Assembly (NCBI GenBank): GCA_016617855.1
Contig: JAECUM010013004.1
Coordinates: forward strand, 51,055-115,054
Length of the DNA: 64,000 nt
DNA from: Megalonaias nervosa
Taxonomy: Eukaryota; Mollusca; Bivalvia; Unionida; Unionidae
Direction: 5' to 3'
Of this stretch, positions 49,222 through 60,114 are shown piece after piece. The notes below the pieces were generated by a model. The model worked only from the letters and a program-made list of their open reading frames with translations, was not told the origin of the DNA and ran no database searches. Position numbers and translations under genes: made by a program. Each line of letters starts with the position of its first letter. Within the stretch, counting starts at the first letter, position 1.

Positions 49222-50239
49222 TTTGCTACTATTTCTCGTACGAAAATCCCGTAGACAAAAGTGACTTCCCGATGCGACTGTAAGATATTACACAGTCGAA
49301 TCCGTTGATCTAGTTCCCTCTCTTTTTTTCAGGGATTGGACCATTATCAAAATTCATTTCCCACAGATTTTAATGTCAATATATTAAAAATTATAAGCAA
49401 TTTCTGCATTAGATTAGAATACAAAACCACATTTACTTCCATTCCCTAGACTTAGAGAAAAAAAAAAAAAATTCACCGTTAAAAACGTGCTGCAATATTT
49501 GTTTAGAACCTTGTGTTGTTAAACAGAGGGATCCCATCCCGTTCCGCACCTAATAACTTAGTCTAGCACCAAGAGTTCATGTGCTATTTTGTCAGTAGGA
49601 AATTAGATGCAGGATATGAAAATAAAAGCAAATATTTTTTGTCAGTCGTAGTACATAGATTGAAGTTTATGAAATTAATAATGGGAATAAATTGATCCAT
49701 TACTAGTTAGAGCATGCAAATAAGAAGAAAATATTTAGTTACACCCCCACCCCCCATTTCTTTAACACCGCCACCACCATCAGTAGACTTGTTCGCCGGC
49801 TGTAGAATAATCACTGGTCAGATACCTACAGGTACTGGCACTACTGCGGAGCAACAGAGTGTTTAGATTTTACAAGCTTCATAAAGACGAAAGATGTATC
49901 GAAAAGAATAATGTCAGTACACAGGGATTCAGATATATTCAATCATATCCAATTATAGCTTGTATCTCTATTTAAACTTGTAAATCGCCAGAAAAGTGGG
50001 GCTTTTTTTTATTTAAAAATCCGAGGGATCCAATTTGAGGCACCAATGAGTGCAATGGGAGACACGTAAAATAATGGCATATGGTGAAAGGGAGATAAGC
50101 AATGAAAAAAGGGTGAAAATTATTTCGATTACCAATCGTCATTTCAAGTCTATACAAGCATAATTAAGACTTGGAAGAAAATGCGTTCTTTTACCCTAGA
50201 TACCTCTGCTGACGAGGAAGTATTTTCCGTCTTTGCGAC

Positions 50240-50460
50240 CCAGAGACTACCTACCCACTTGGCATCCTCACTAGAAAGGTGTCTTTTTACGACCTAGCGA
50301 CGACCTACCCACTTGGCATCCTCACTAGAAAGGTGTCTTTTTACAACCCAGCGAATACCTACTCACTTGGTATCTTCACTAGAAAGGTGTCTATTTACGA
50401 CCCAGCGACGGCCTACCAATTCGGTTTTCTCAATAGAATGGTGCTCAACCCAACCGTACA
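50240..50460 (+). repeat. 54-bp tandem repeat, about 4 copies
   Basis: The unit contains cttggcatcctcactagaaa and ggtgtctttttacgacc; copies start near 50240, 50300, 50354 and 50408. The period is a multiple of three, so an 18-residue repeat is open in one frame (50279-50599), but nothing else supports a gene. Confidence 0.7.
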
Positions 50461-50946
50461 TCATGAAGTTCTACTAGTTGAAAATCGTCCTTTACTCATT
50501 CTAGTGGTTATTTCATGTCATTATGGGGACCCAGAAAGTTCGATTGATTTAGTTTATTCTTGGATGTTTTTGATTATTTTTTTCCCTCAACGATGCTAAC
50601 ATACCACTGACTGCACGTCCGACATTATCGCCCTCTCTTCATCCATCTTGGCATATACTGTTAGCTATCTTCCCTTGTGTTTCTGTACTCGAACTGAGCA
50701 ATAGAAGTGACGCCCACTAAAATATCGTCAGTAAATGAAAGGGATGATCGTAAGGACATTAAATATTTGGCTGCTGTTAGAGATGACATGTATAAAGTCA
50801 CCGATAGCCATTGATGCGATGAACGGTTGAAGGGTTCAGATCTGTCAAATGGAACATATAAAGAATTTTTATTATAACACTGGCGATGATCATCTTTGCC
50901 GAGCTGCGTGGTTATGATCGATTGTTGCCAACATTTTATGGTCCAG

Positions 50947-50948
50947 TA

Positions 50949-51030
<82 letters not shown>
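50947..51030. repeat. compound microsatellite (TATC)n(TA)n
   Basis: TATC units about 50947-50978, then TA to 51030. Confidence 0.9.
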
Positions 51031-51031
<1 letters not shown>

Positions 51032-51410
51032 CAAATGTTTATATATGATGGCAAGATCACCAATTGTCTGCCTAGATGGTCTATCACAATATGGTTTTTC
51101 TTCATGTAACACACCAGTAAATGAAATAAAACGTTATTTTCATCAAAACAAAAACATATTAATACAGAAATGAAATGAAGAAACAAAACGAAGAATGAAA
51201 ACAGGGAAAGCAAACAAGAACAAGAAAAGAAACAATGAGAAATAGATGCTATACACTAAGAAAATAAAGGACGTAAAATTTGTGATAAAACTATTACTTA
51301 TCTATTGAGAACTGCGAATCGTAGAGCAGGCAATTACTGATTATCCTGTAATTGCCAATTAAATGTTTTCAATTACTGTAGATTTAAGACAATTATATGT
51401 GCGCGAGCGC

Positions 51411-51455
51411 ATATATATATATATATATATACTTGTACATATATCCCCTCCTTAC

Positions 51456-51536
<81 letters not shown>

Positions 51537-51544
51537 GACAGAGA
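51411..51544. repeat. compound microsatellite TA ... (TA)n(GA)n(CAGA)n
   Basis: TA at 51411-51431, then a 23-bp spacer, TA 51455-51478, GA 51479-51516, CAGA from 51517. Same three-part order as at 45474-45588. Confidence 0.9.
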
Positions 51545-52189
51545 CAGACTAATAACAATGCAATCAAATAGGTTAAAGAGTTATAATTCAGAAATCGAAC
51601 CCGCGAAGCAAGTAATGGTAACGGCAACTATGTCCTAGATTTATGAAACAGCCCCATAAACCGTACGATCAGGCAGTCATCCCGCTAACGACTCGAGTTG
51701 CACGAGATCTTATTCGGTTAGAAAAGCGAGATTTAAAACTCAACTATATACTTAGTTCTGTTTCGAAATAAAATGTATGCACATGAAACTATGCATTGGC
51801 AACTATAAACCAAATAGAGAGAAAAGGTCGTATGCCTGGATCTCACGTTATATGTTTGGATATGTTTTTATGTGAAATACATCTTTTTACAGAATGATGC
51901 CATTATAATCAAACTGGATCGAGTGTAATAATTCTTTCCAGGCAGGAACTGAACACACACTTTTACTAGCGGTAACTAAACGCCGAACCATCGTCTATCA
52001 GCGTACTAACACAGCGCCGTGTGTTCAATGACAGAGCAAAGATGAAGGTAAGAACCCGAAGTGAACGAAAACTCAAGCGCTGGTATATACCGATTCTCTG
52101 CTTAGCTATTCAAAGAAGAAACATGAAGCTATACTTATAAATAAACGCCGGGAAAACCCCGGTAAGAATCACCGACCCGCGGGAAGTTA

Positions 52190-52330
52190 ACGGTAAGCTT
52201 TCTCACATATCCACATTGGCTAAACCCGAGACTCGTACCCATGAGGACAGAGATGAGATGACGGTGACATGTAGAGGCGAGCGCTTTAGATCAATCGTCC
52301 ACTCGAGCAGCAGGGACGTTCAACCCTACA
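52190..52330 (-). repeat. possible tRNA-like SINE fragment
   Basis: On the minus strand, a phrase like gtggacgattgatctaaagc (A-box-like, near 52280-52305) is followed by gggtacgagtctcgg (B-box-like, near 52222-52236). It differs from the SINE family at 10303 and 47345. Weak. Confidence 0.25.
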
Positions 52331-52526
52331 AAATTGCCTATACCAGAGAGACCCCCCCCCCTTGCCAAAAACAAGACCCCCCTACAAATGGCTAAAAACA
52401 ACAGGACTCAGGGGGTGGGGGCAATTTGATTCTCTAGACGAGAAGGTTATTTTTTTCATCGGGCTAGTTTTGTTTTGTGCGAGCATTTGGATTTGCGTTT
52501 AGCGGCGCCGTAGGTAAAATGTTTAC

Positions 52527-52928
52527 TTGGTGGTATCTAGCGTCGGTATCGTACACTTGTACGGGTTGAACCTCCCTGCTGCTGTAAATACCGTGAGAAT
52601 TGTTGAAAATAGAAAACCACGAATAAAAGTTAGATATTTGGACGAAAACGCAAATGATCCTAAAATGCCTATTATTCCAATAAAAGAAAATTACACAAAA
52701 AGAGATATTATATTGTACGATCAGAGCTTAAAAAAATATTACATTAACTTAATGGAAATTGGATCTGATGATTATTTTAAACTCGATAACAACCTTAAAT
52801 ACGACAACGACTTTAAACCAGATCATAAATCGAGATTAATTGACGATGATAATTTTATGGATGGTATTTATCGTACATATGGAATTTTATATCCGATCTC
52901 GCTAGGTCTGGATATTTACGTCGAATAG
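52527..52928 (+). CDS. hypothetical protein of the Polinton-like element
   Basis: Open frame of up to 133 residues without a recognised domain. It is acidic and rich in Asp, Asn and Tyr (DDYFKLDNNLKYDNDF) and ends LGLDIYVE. The N-terminus is uncertain: there is no ATG at the start of the frame, and the first in-frame ATG gives MPIIPIKENY at about 52666. An upstream ATG at 52519 is in another frame. Its stop is 30 bp from the convergent stop of the ATPase gene. Apparently intact. Confidence 0.55.
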   Translation: MVVSSVGIVHLYGLNLPAAVNTVRIVENRKPRIKVRYLDENANDPKMPIIPIKENYTKRDIILYDQSLKKYYINLMEIGSDDYFKLDNNLKYDNDFKPDHKSRLIDDDNFMDGIYRTYGILYPISLGLDIYVE

Positions 52929-52957
52929 ATCTTATCTAAGCCTACTCGATACCTAGA

Positions 52958-53587
52958 TCAAGGATTGTGTAAATTTATCGTAATAAACCCGTGTGGGTTA
53001 GCTTGTGCTCGTGCAAAGAAGTTTTTAAATTTCGTCATGTCCATCTCGCCCGAACACCAAGTTGTATGAATATTTTTCAACGTATGCGCATCAACACCAT
53101 TAAAAACAGTTAAAACATTACAATTGTCTCTGATCATTTTAGGAATTTGTGTATAGCGCTGGGTAACATAAATCATGTCTGTATTTTTATGTCGACCTCG
53201 TGAAAATATCCGAGCTGGATTTGATTGTTTGTCCAGCATCACATCGTCATAAACAACAAGATTATTAATAAATCCATTTAAATAATCTACAGACGGCGCT
53301 TCATCAACATCGGTAATAAAATCGATAACATTGTCATCGTTTTCACTCAACGATTTCGCGTTTTCATTAAAGTCTTTAAGTACTTTATAACATTGCTGAT
53401 CATCTACGGACGGAGCTACCAAATACAGTTTATCCCACCTCAACCATCTCATTATTAAACTGAGTAGTAATTGTGTTTTACCACTTCCAGATGGACCTAT
53501 TATTATCATTCTCATTGAATTTGGTAGCGCTGCATGTTGTTTGATTGGTTCTTGTTTTCGTGTTGCCGAGAAGTCAATTATATCCAT
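52958..53587 (-). CDS. genome-packaging ATPase (FtsK/HerA-type, A32-like)
   Basis: An intact 209-residue P-loop ATPase. Walker A is IIGPSGSGKTQ at about residues 29-39. Walker B is NLVVYDDVM at about 109-117. A sensor-like YVTQRYTQ follows near 140. This size and motif set matches the A32/FtsK-like packaging ATPases of Polintons, adintoviruses and related double-jelly-roll viruses, which pump DNA into capsids. The start codon at 53587 abuts the ATG (53588) of the divergent PLA2 gene with no spacer. It is the best-preserved gene of the element, so a relaxed test of selection would be informative. Confidence 0.9.
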   Translation of the reverse strand: MDIIDFSATRKQEPIKQHAALPNSMRMIIIGPSGSGKTQLLLSLIMRWLRWDKLYLVAPSVDDQQCYKVLKDFNENAKSLSENDDNVIDFITDVDEAPSVDYLNGFINNLVVYDDVMLDKQSNPARIFSRGRHKNTDMIYVTQRYTQIPKMIRDNCNVLTVFNGVDAHTLKNIHTTWCSGEMDMTKFKNFFARAQANPHGFITINLHNP

Positions 53588-54105
53588 ATGATAAATAATA
53601 TGAATTTATATTGTGTTAGATGCAAGGTGTCCACGTCCACGTCTGGATTACCAACAACTATAACAAAAAATAACAAACACGCACTGACAGGTAAATGTGT
53701 AAAATGTGGCATGCGCAAATATAAATTTATTTCGTTTCGGTCGAGGACGGGTGGTGATATTGCCGCATCGCTTGGAAAATTACCGGGGGTTCCGTGGGCA
53801 AAGTATCCGGGGGAAAAACATTTGCATGGATACAATTACTGTGGCCCTGGAACTCGTCTTGATATCCGACCTGATGACCAAGATCAACCTAGACCTGGAG
53901 AGTATCCAATAAACGCAACTGATCGAGCGTGTCACATTCATGATGTTGCGTATCGGAGTAAGGATTTACAACAACGACATATCGCAGATATAAAATTGAT
54001 TCATGCGTTAAATTCTATAGCGAATAAATCTCTCAGAGAAAATCTGCCAGTTTTCTAGTAAAATCTGCAATGAAGGGCAAACTAATGCTAGGGGCTGGTA
54101 ATTGA
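53588..54105 (+). pseudogene. zinc-ribbon plus phospholipase-A2-like virion protein, frameshifted near its end
   Basis: The N-terminal zinc ribbon has Cys9/Cys12 (YCVRC) and Cys37/Cys40 (CVKCG). The PLA2-like part has a calcium-loop-like CGPGTRLD at about 85-92 and the catalytic dyad in CHIHDVAY at 115-122, as in parvovirus VP1-type PLA2 domains. Such domains are reported in adintoviruses and are thought to help virions cross membranes. The open frame ends at TAG 54056-54058. A short tail rich in Met, Lys and Gly is readable in the next frame up to TGA 54103-54105, so a frameshift likely lies in the T run near 54050. Start at 53588 or 53600; 18 bp precede the integrase ATG. Confidence 0.8.
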
Positions 54106-54123
54106 TCATAGATAACTATAATA

Positions 54124-55068
54124 ATGGAATCGGTTTATTATAGCCCAAGAGGATATTGGAGAGGTAATGCAGCAATTAATAAACTTGCTGAAGCAGCAAA
54201 AGTCCCACGTGCTGTCGCTGCGGCGTGGTTAGCACGACAGGCAATATGGCAAATTTACCTACGTCCACCTAAAAAAGTTAATTACGCACATTTTGATGTC
54301 AGCGTTCCCAATGAAGTTCATCAAGCAGATATTTTGTTTTTACCGCACGATACTATTAAAATTGGTAGACGTCGATCACGCACATACAAATACGCGTTAA
54401 CTGTCGTTGACGTTGCAAGTAGGTATAAAGAAGCAGAGCCGTTATCAACTAAAACAGCAACTGAAGTTGCATCTGCGTTTGAACGAATTTATCAACGAGG
54501 ACCTTTGCGATGGCCACAGCTGGTACAGGTTGATCCTGGCAAAGAATTTCTTGGTGCGGTATCATCGTTGATGAAGCAACATAACGTTAAAATCAGACGA
54601 GGACATACAGCAATTCATCGCGATCAGGCAATCGTTGAACGATTTAATCGAACACTTGCTGACCGGTTATTTGGATATCAATATGCAAGGGAAATATCCA
54701 CAGATAAAAGATCTCGTGAATGGGTTGAAAGATTACCAAGTATAATAGCTGCGTTAAATAATGAAATTACTCGTGCAACGTCTATGAAACCTATCAGCGC
54801 AATCACAAAGAAACATATACCACCTGATATTGTTAGGCAATGACATAACTCTTCCCCTCAACCAGTGCTAGGTAATGTGACTGTCAGATACTTATATGAA
54901 CCTGGTGAACTTGAAGGGGGCAAAAAAAGAGCAACTGATCCTATCTGGAGCGTAACAACACATACAATTTCCAGCGTTGTTACATCTACGGGTAGACCCG
55001 CAATCTACAGGTTAGATTCAAATGCTCCTCAGCGTGGATTTGTACTTGAACAATTACACTTACGCTAA
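54124..55068 (+). pseudogene. retroviral-type integrase, one in-frame stop
   Basis: 315 codons from ATG 54124. The rve core has Asp69 in HQADILFL, Asp137 in QVDPGKEF and Glu172 in QAIVERFN, with 34 residues between the last two. The N-terminal part is helical. The C-terminal SH3-like part (VRYLYEPGELEG ... FVLEQLHLR) lies after an in-frame TGA at 54841-54843, in the same frame. It would insert the element into the host genome. The stop would remove the C-terminal DNA-binding domain. Its last 9 bases overlap the convergent end of the replication gene (55060). Confidence 0.9.
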
Positions 55069-58000
55069 ATTATCGTGACGTTGATTACACTCAAGGCAAA
55101 TCAGTGCTACATTACCACGTACATGACCAAGATTATTATTAATTCTGTCTACGGTATATTGTCTTGGATCGTTACTTGAATGCTGCCACTTCATTGCTGT
55201 GTTACAACTTGCACAATGATTATCTTGTTGTTGTTATAGCGTCATAATATATTGCACATCGATGTCAAAATCACGATTATTTTTCTTATCAAGTTGTTTG
55301 TAACAGGATAATTTTCTTTTGATAATTTCTTCGTTAATATCTTCAATAATTGCATTATCGTGTTCTATTACAACTCTGCGCAGTTGAGATATTTTTCTAA
55401 CTCGAGACACCGCTAAATAGACCAAATTAGACTATTCAATTCTATTATCGACACTCCAAATTTTTGTACCCGAGATAGTTAATCCTTGTGACGAGTGAAT
55501 GGTCATGGCATATTCTAACGTCCATGGCGATTTATCCATGGCTAATGCAGCTTCAACGGCGCTGATAGGGACTGTTATAACATCATTTAACACAAGAGTT
55601 TGTTTTTCATTGCAACCCGGAATTTTAACTTCAGTATTCTGCAACCGTGTATCTACTGGACGATAACACAACGGTACAGGTATATTTAAAAATCTTTCCT
55701 TGTGTAACAGGAATAATTTCTTTTGAAGCGTATCACGGACTAGTTTTCTACTTACAACTATTAAATCAGCAGGTTTCCATGAATTCCAAAAATCATATAT
55801 GCTTGTCTCGTGAATTATTTCGCGCATTATCATACACTGATCTCTATTTGGCTGTAGTCTGATTAATTTTTTAACTTCCTTTAATGTTGCATCGATAGCT
55901 CTATCATCATTTATTTCCTCGTAATAATCCACGAATGTTTTTAACCATTCATGTGGAGATTGTCCAACAAAGGATGGTGGATGACCATGATCACCATACA
56001 TTATAACAGCGGAGTTCCTCGTCAACAAACCAATCTAAAAAAATCTTTAGTACTTCTAACGACACCGTACATATTTCGTCCCAGATGATAATTCTTGGAA
56101 TGTGTTTTTCACCCATTCGTGATGGATTCCACGTATCTCCGCACCACCTAAAAAAAACTATGGTACGTACATGAATTAACCCCACGTTGTGTCATTTCTC
56201 GTGCAAGTCTATGTGTAGGTGTTAAAACAACCATATCGGAGTTTTTAAATAATTCAATCGCGTGTTGTTTTACCTGAACCGCCGCATCCATTTACATATA
56301 CGGTTTTATGTCTTGCTATACGATCATATACAGATGGTGCTGTAGATGGTGCTATTTGATTGTTATTTTTATAATATTCCTCGCTGATTTTAACGTCAGC
56401 ACTGGGGGAATAATCAAGTATATTTTCGTGTTTTATTATCCATGAAGCCCATTCACCACTACCAAGTAAATTATCTAATAATTTTATATATTTGTTATCC
56501 ATGTAGAATGAATCTGTTGCAATTCTAACCACGAGGCGTGGAAATCTATTTATCATCGATAATAAGTTTATTGAAGTATGCGCAAGCATCGATGATCTTA
56601 AATGAGCATATTGTGGCGACTCACCATCAATGTAACTAACAACTGTGCCTAATTTGGTCTTGTCAGGTAAATAAACATCATTTCGATTTATAAATGTACC
56701 CGCCACTGCTGTATCAGCCAATATAAAATCAAGTTCTGCGCTGTTCATGATTAATCTTGTACATGTTCGTTTATGATCATGACCACCTTGCGTGAATTTA
56801 CCGATTATTTTTCTACCAAGATCTTTTGCTACTTTTTCATCGGCTTCTTTCCTGCATTTAGATACACTATCTACGAGCTTAATAATTTCACATTCGTCAA
56901 GATCAGGAAATTTTCCCATGACATCACTTTCTACATCAAATTTATCAGGCTCTGGCAACCAAACTTGCTTCGCCGAATAATACGATATTATCGCTTCGGT
57001 TACCGATAACGATGTTAACATCGCCGCATCAATCATGTATCGCAATAATACAATCGGAGCACAACGTTTTTCTGAAAAATGTTTTCCAAACCACGCATAA
57101 ACAACCGGATGTAGATTTTGTGCAAACTCGAATGAATTAATACAAGCAAATCCAATTAAATCAAAATCTGGTAAAGGTCCATTTATTGCAACTCTAACGA
57201 TGTCATGCGTGGGATGTCCAAAACGTTTAAAGTATCTTGAAAACTCACCACGTCCAAGAAAACTACCAGGATAACACGCCACTAAATCAACTGAAATAAC
57301 ATCCTTGTGGTTATATTTTATATTCCACAAACCGCCGTGTCTGTATTCGACACAGCTGGGCTGGACATCAACAAGAAATTCCGATCTTGTAAATTTACAC
57401 GAATTTTTTCCGCTGCGAAATGTGCAGCAACTGACGGAACAGTAAAACAATTGCTTAGTAATTTTTCAAGAACTTCATTGTCGTTTGTGTATTTTTGTGC
57501 TAGAGTTTTCATTGATTTATGAAGTGACCTGCTACGGTAGATTTCTCCGTTGGGTCGCACAAATTGATCATAACTTTGTTTATCTGAACTTGTAAATAAC
57601 CAAACTGATACAGGATCATTTACACTAATATTTTAAATAGCATCAAATACATCACCGTCGTAAATTTTAACGATTCTATTTCGTGGAAATATTGTTACCG
57701 CTGGCGTCCATGCATGTGCTTTATGATCAATAATTGTCACAGGAGCTCGATTTTTTTTTTTAATTTTGTATTTTGGTTCGTATAAAGCCAATCCGGTTAA
57801 TGTTTTTATTGATATTGAAAATCTTAATTTCTTTTCTAACTCAGCAACGTCGTCGATGGACGCTCCCGTGTCTTTAACTGTTTCTGTCCATGTGTTTATT
57901 ATTTTACGTCTTTGTTCTGTTAACTTTCCTCCACGTGTTGCACTTGTGAAATGTTCACTAACTCGTTCGGCTACACAATTCAATTTAGAAAACTTCATCC

Positions 58001-58691
58001 TTAGAAGTTTCTGAACATCTGGATCATTAAGTTTGTAAACCTCATACACAGCCGCGGTTACGGGATATGCTCGTTCATAATAAAGTTTATCAATTCCAGT
58101 TAATATTCCTGGTTTTGATTTTTTATTTACCGTTATTATCTTTTCGCTTTGGCTAATTCGTACAGGATCGCGTTTAGCACGAACAATCCAAATATCATCT
58201 TGATAAGTTATAAATTTTATTCTAAAAATATATTTTTGTAATTCATCGAAACGATCAATAATCGACCTAGCGCGGGTATCATTCATTGTAGCATCAATCA
58301 CGCCGGTATCTTGTATAACTCTAAATGTTGACCAAACGAATTCTGCTCCATCGAGCATAAAATCCGTTTTAGCCTCGTTGATACTGTTTATTAAATCAGC
58401 ATTGGTTAAATTCGGAGTTGCCTCGTCAAGATCAGATTTGTTAAGTTTGTTACGTGGCAGTAATTTCACCTCGTCGAGAACTTCCCTAAATTTACCCTTG
58501 TGCACGGCAAGGCCTTTGAGATAATTAACTTTTTCACGAAGAATATTTAACTCGGTATTTGATCTTGCATATTTTGGTGTTATCGAGGTGAGATTTTTGT
58601 ATTCCTCCATCAGTTCTCTGACAATTTCAACTCTGGATTTTTTCCTTGACGTTCCATTCAAGGAAATTTGATACCATAATTTTATCTTCAA
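55060..58691 (-). pseudogene. fused replication protein: family-B-like polymerase, SF1 helicase, HNH nuclease
   Basis: A single minus-strand transcription unit of about 1210 codons, broken by lesions. Residues from 58691 to 57633 form an uncharacterised N-terminal domain ending HAWTPAV near 57720. The polymerase palm is at 57450-56254: VDLVACYPGSF (motif A-like), GRKIIGKFTQ (motif B-like), VRIATDSFYM (motif C-like). It is followed in the same frame by Walker A NGCGGSGKTT. Helicase motifs continue as VVLTPTHRLA, RIIIWDE (Walker B), YGDHGHPP and MTIHSSQG, then YLAVSRVRK. The C-terminus (55233-55060) is an HNH-type domain: HCASC, TVDRINNN, LECNQRH. Lesions seen: TAA 57633, a frameshift between 57320 and 57450, frameshifts near 56250, 56155 and 56010, TAG 55432, TAA 55234. 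The start is uncertain (TTG at 58691 or ATG further down). Confidence 0.8.
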
Positions 58692-58762
58692 TTAAGAATA
58701 ACAAGCAATTAAATAAAACATAATAATATAATGCCATTTAAAATTGGATTATATAAGTGAAA

Positions 58763-59074
58763 ATGGCTGTTACAAGGGTCAACTGAGCCTTGCAACAAGA
58801 GTTGTTACAAGGATTACTGTGGGCTTCACACTTATCAAATGAAAAAAAACCCGCATCGACTGGGCCACAGCCGTGCTTGGTTTGTAAAAAGGGAGTTCGC
58901 GGCAAGTATTCGCTATGTACTGAATGCGGCGGAGGTTGTTCTCGGTCCTTAGCTGGGTACTACAAGACAAGAAATCCAAAGATACTAGTAAAACGAGAGA
59001 ACCTACCGACCATCGAAGAATTTTTAACAAAGCGAGGATCACAGCATGCGTGTAAATGTAAGAACAAACAATAA
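58763..59074 (+). pseudogene. small cysteine-rich zinc-binding protein, early stop
   Basis: 104 codons from ATG 58763 with an in-frame TGA at 58784 after seven codons. Cys pattern: CLVCKKG, CTECGGGC, and a C-terminal HACKCKNK. This suggests one or two zinc sites and nucleic-acid or protein binding; no family is recognised. It starts about 70 bp from the divergent replication gene. Further Cys (ASCDRCSMHM) lie in another frame at 59155-59180, after a tttttttag sequence, so a spliced or frameshifted longer product is possible. Confidence 0.55.
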
Positions 59075-59305
59075 ATTTCCTACGTGTTTATATCCACGGG
59101 GCGTAAAAATATATTATTGTTTTTTTAGTACCTGATAACGGTGTTGCATCGTGTGATCGTTGTAGCATGCACATGCCAATGTATTCAATCAACGAGTTAC
59201 ATTTTAAGTAACCATCCGCGCAAAAACATATTTTTTTTTTCGTTACTTCAATTTAAATTAAAACTTCATTTAAACAAATAACATACATAATAATAATAAA
59301 AAAAT

Positions 59306-59716
59306 ATGAATCCTGAGAACATTAGAAGTATCATTACAACCATTGACCAATTAACACGCAACGGTATAAATATTTCTGGTTATCTTGATCCAGATCAAAT
59401 CCAAAGCGATTTTAATAGATTACACCAATAAATAATCGAGGGTAGATATAATGTATTATCAGCCAAGTATAGATTCATAAAATCTATACAGGCGTCCATA
59501 TATAAGTTACTAGGGACAGTTAAAAACGATCAAGTTAAATTATTTTCTACACTTGGGCGTTCGATTGAGCGGGTTAAATCGGCGATATCTAACGAATGCA
59601 AACAAAAACGACTTGTGGAAGATCGTTTAAGACAGCTAAGGGAAATTATGTCTACGGAGAATGATGATGAAGCCATGTTCGACGAGGCTACACCATCAGA
59701 TAAACAACACGAATAA
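59306..59716 (+). pseudogene. small helical protein of the Polinton-like element, one in-frame stop
   Basis: ATG at 59306 followed by 136 codons to TAA 59714-59716, with an in-frame TAA at 59429-59431 splitting it. The first part reads MNPENIRSIITTIDQL. The second is a charged helical stretch (SIERVKSAISNECKQKRL, then EDRLRQLREIM) with coiled-coil character and an acidic end. Family not recognised. Same direction as the preceding zinc protein. Confidence 0.6.
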
Positions 59717-59717
59717 T

Positions 59718-59960
59718 TTACACGGTCGCGCCACATCAAGTATCTCACGAAGAAATATCTTTCGAAAAACAAATTTTATTATCACGTGAAGAAAAAAAAT
59801 CACAAACGTACTTGGTATTTTTTGCCCCCGGATCATACCAAGATGACATGGAATGGTTTATCGTGATGTAGAATAACCTTCAGAATGACAAAACAACTGC
59901 TTTATTCACTACTGAGGAAAGTGTACATATTTCATATTTTTATTAATAAATATAATGAAA
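59718..59960 (+). pseudogene. decayed coding-like stretch
   Basis: A frame from 59718 reads IYTVAPHQVSHEEISFEK and then SYQDDMEWFIVM before a TAG near 59870; it continues open to about 59945. No ATG was found at the start. Possibly the rest of a + strand gene or a downstream gene of the element. Family unknown. Confidence 0.35.
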
Positions 59961-60114
59961 CATGGCGTGATTCCACATCGATGATAGAAGTATCAAATTG
60001 GCTAAATAACCATTCTACATTGGAATAGTCATTGGCTCGTGTTGGTGTGTGCCTCATCGGTGTGAAGATGCGTTACGAGCGTAACATCGATGATCTTATC
60101 AACGCGATGACGCT

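Larger units (their letters stand above)
47670..52189. other. non-coding with microsatellites, no gene seen
   Basis: TAA runs at about 48830-48873 and 48954-48977. TA at 49000-49056. CA at 49178-49220. TATC/TA at 50947-51030. TA/GA/CAGA at 51411-51544. No convincing exon. Confidence 0.5.

Noticed and set aside
50279..50599. Protein with 18-residue repeats
   Set aside because: The frame follows from a 54-bp tandem repeat and has no other support.
52330..52450. Left terminal inverted repeat of the Polinton-like element
   Set aside because: C- and G-rich runs are present, but the partner end is outside the window, so it cannot be tested.
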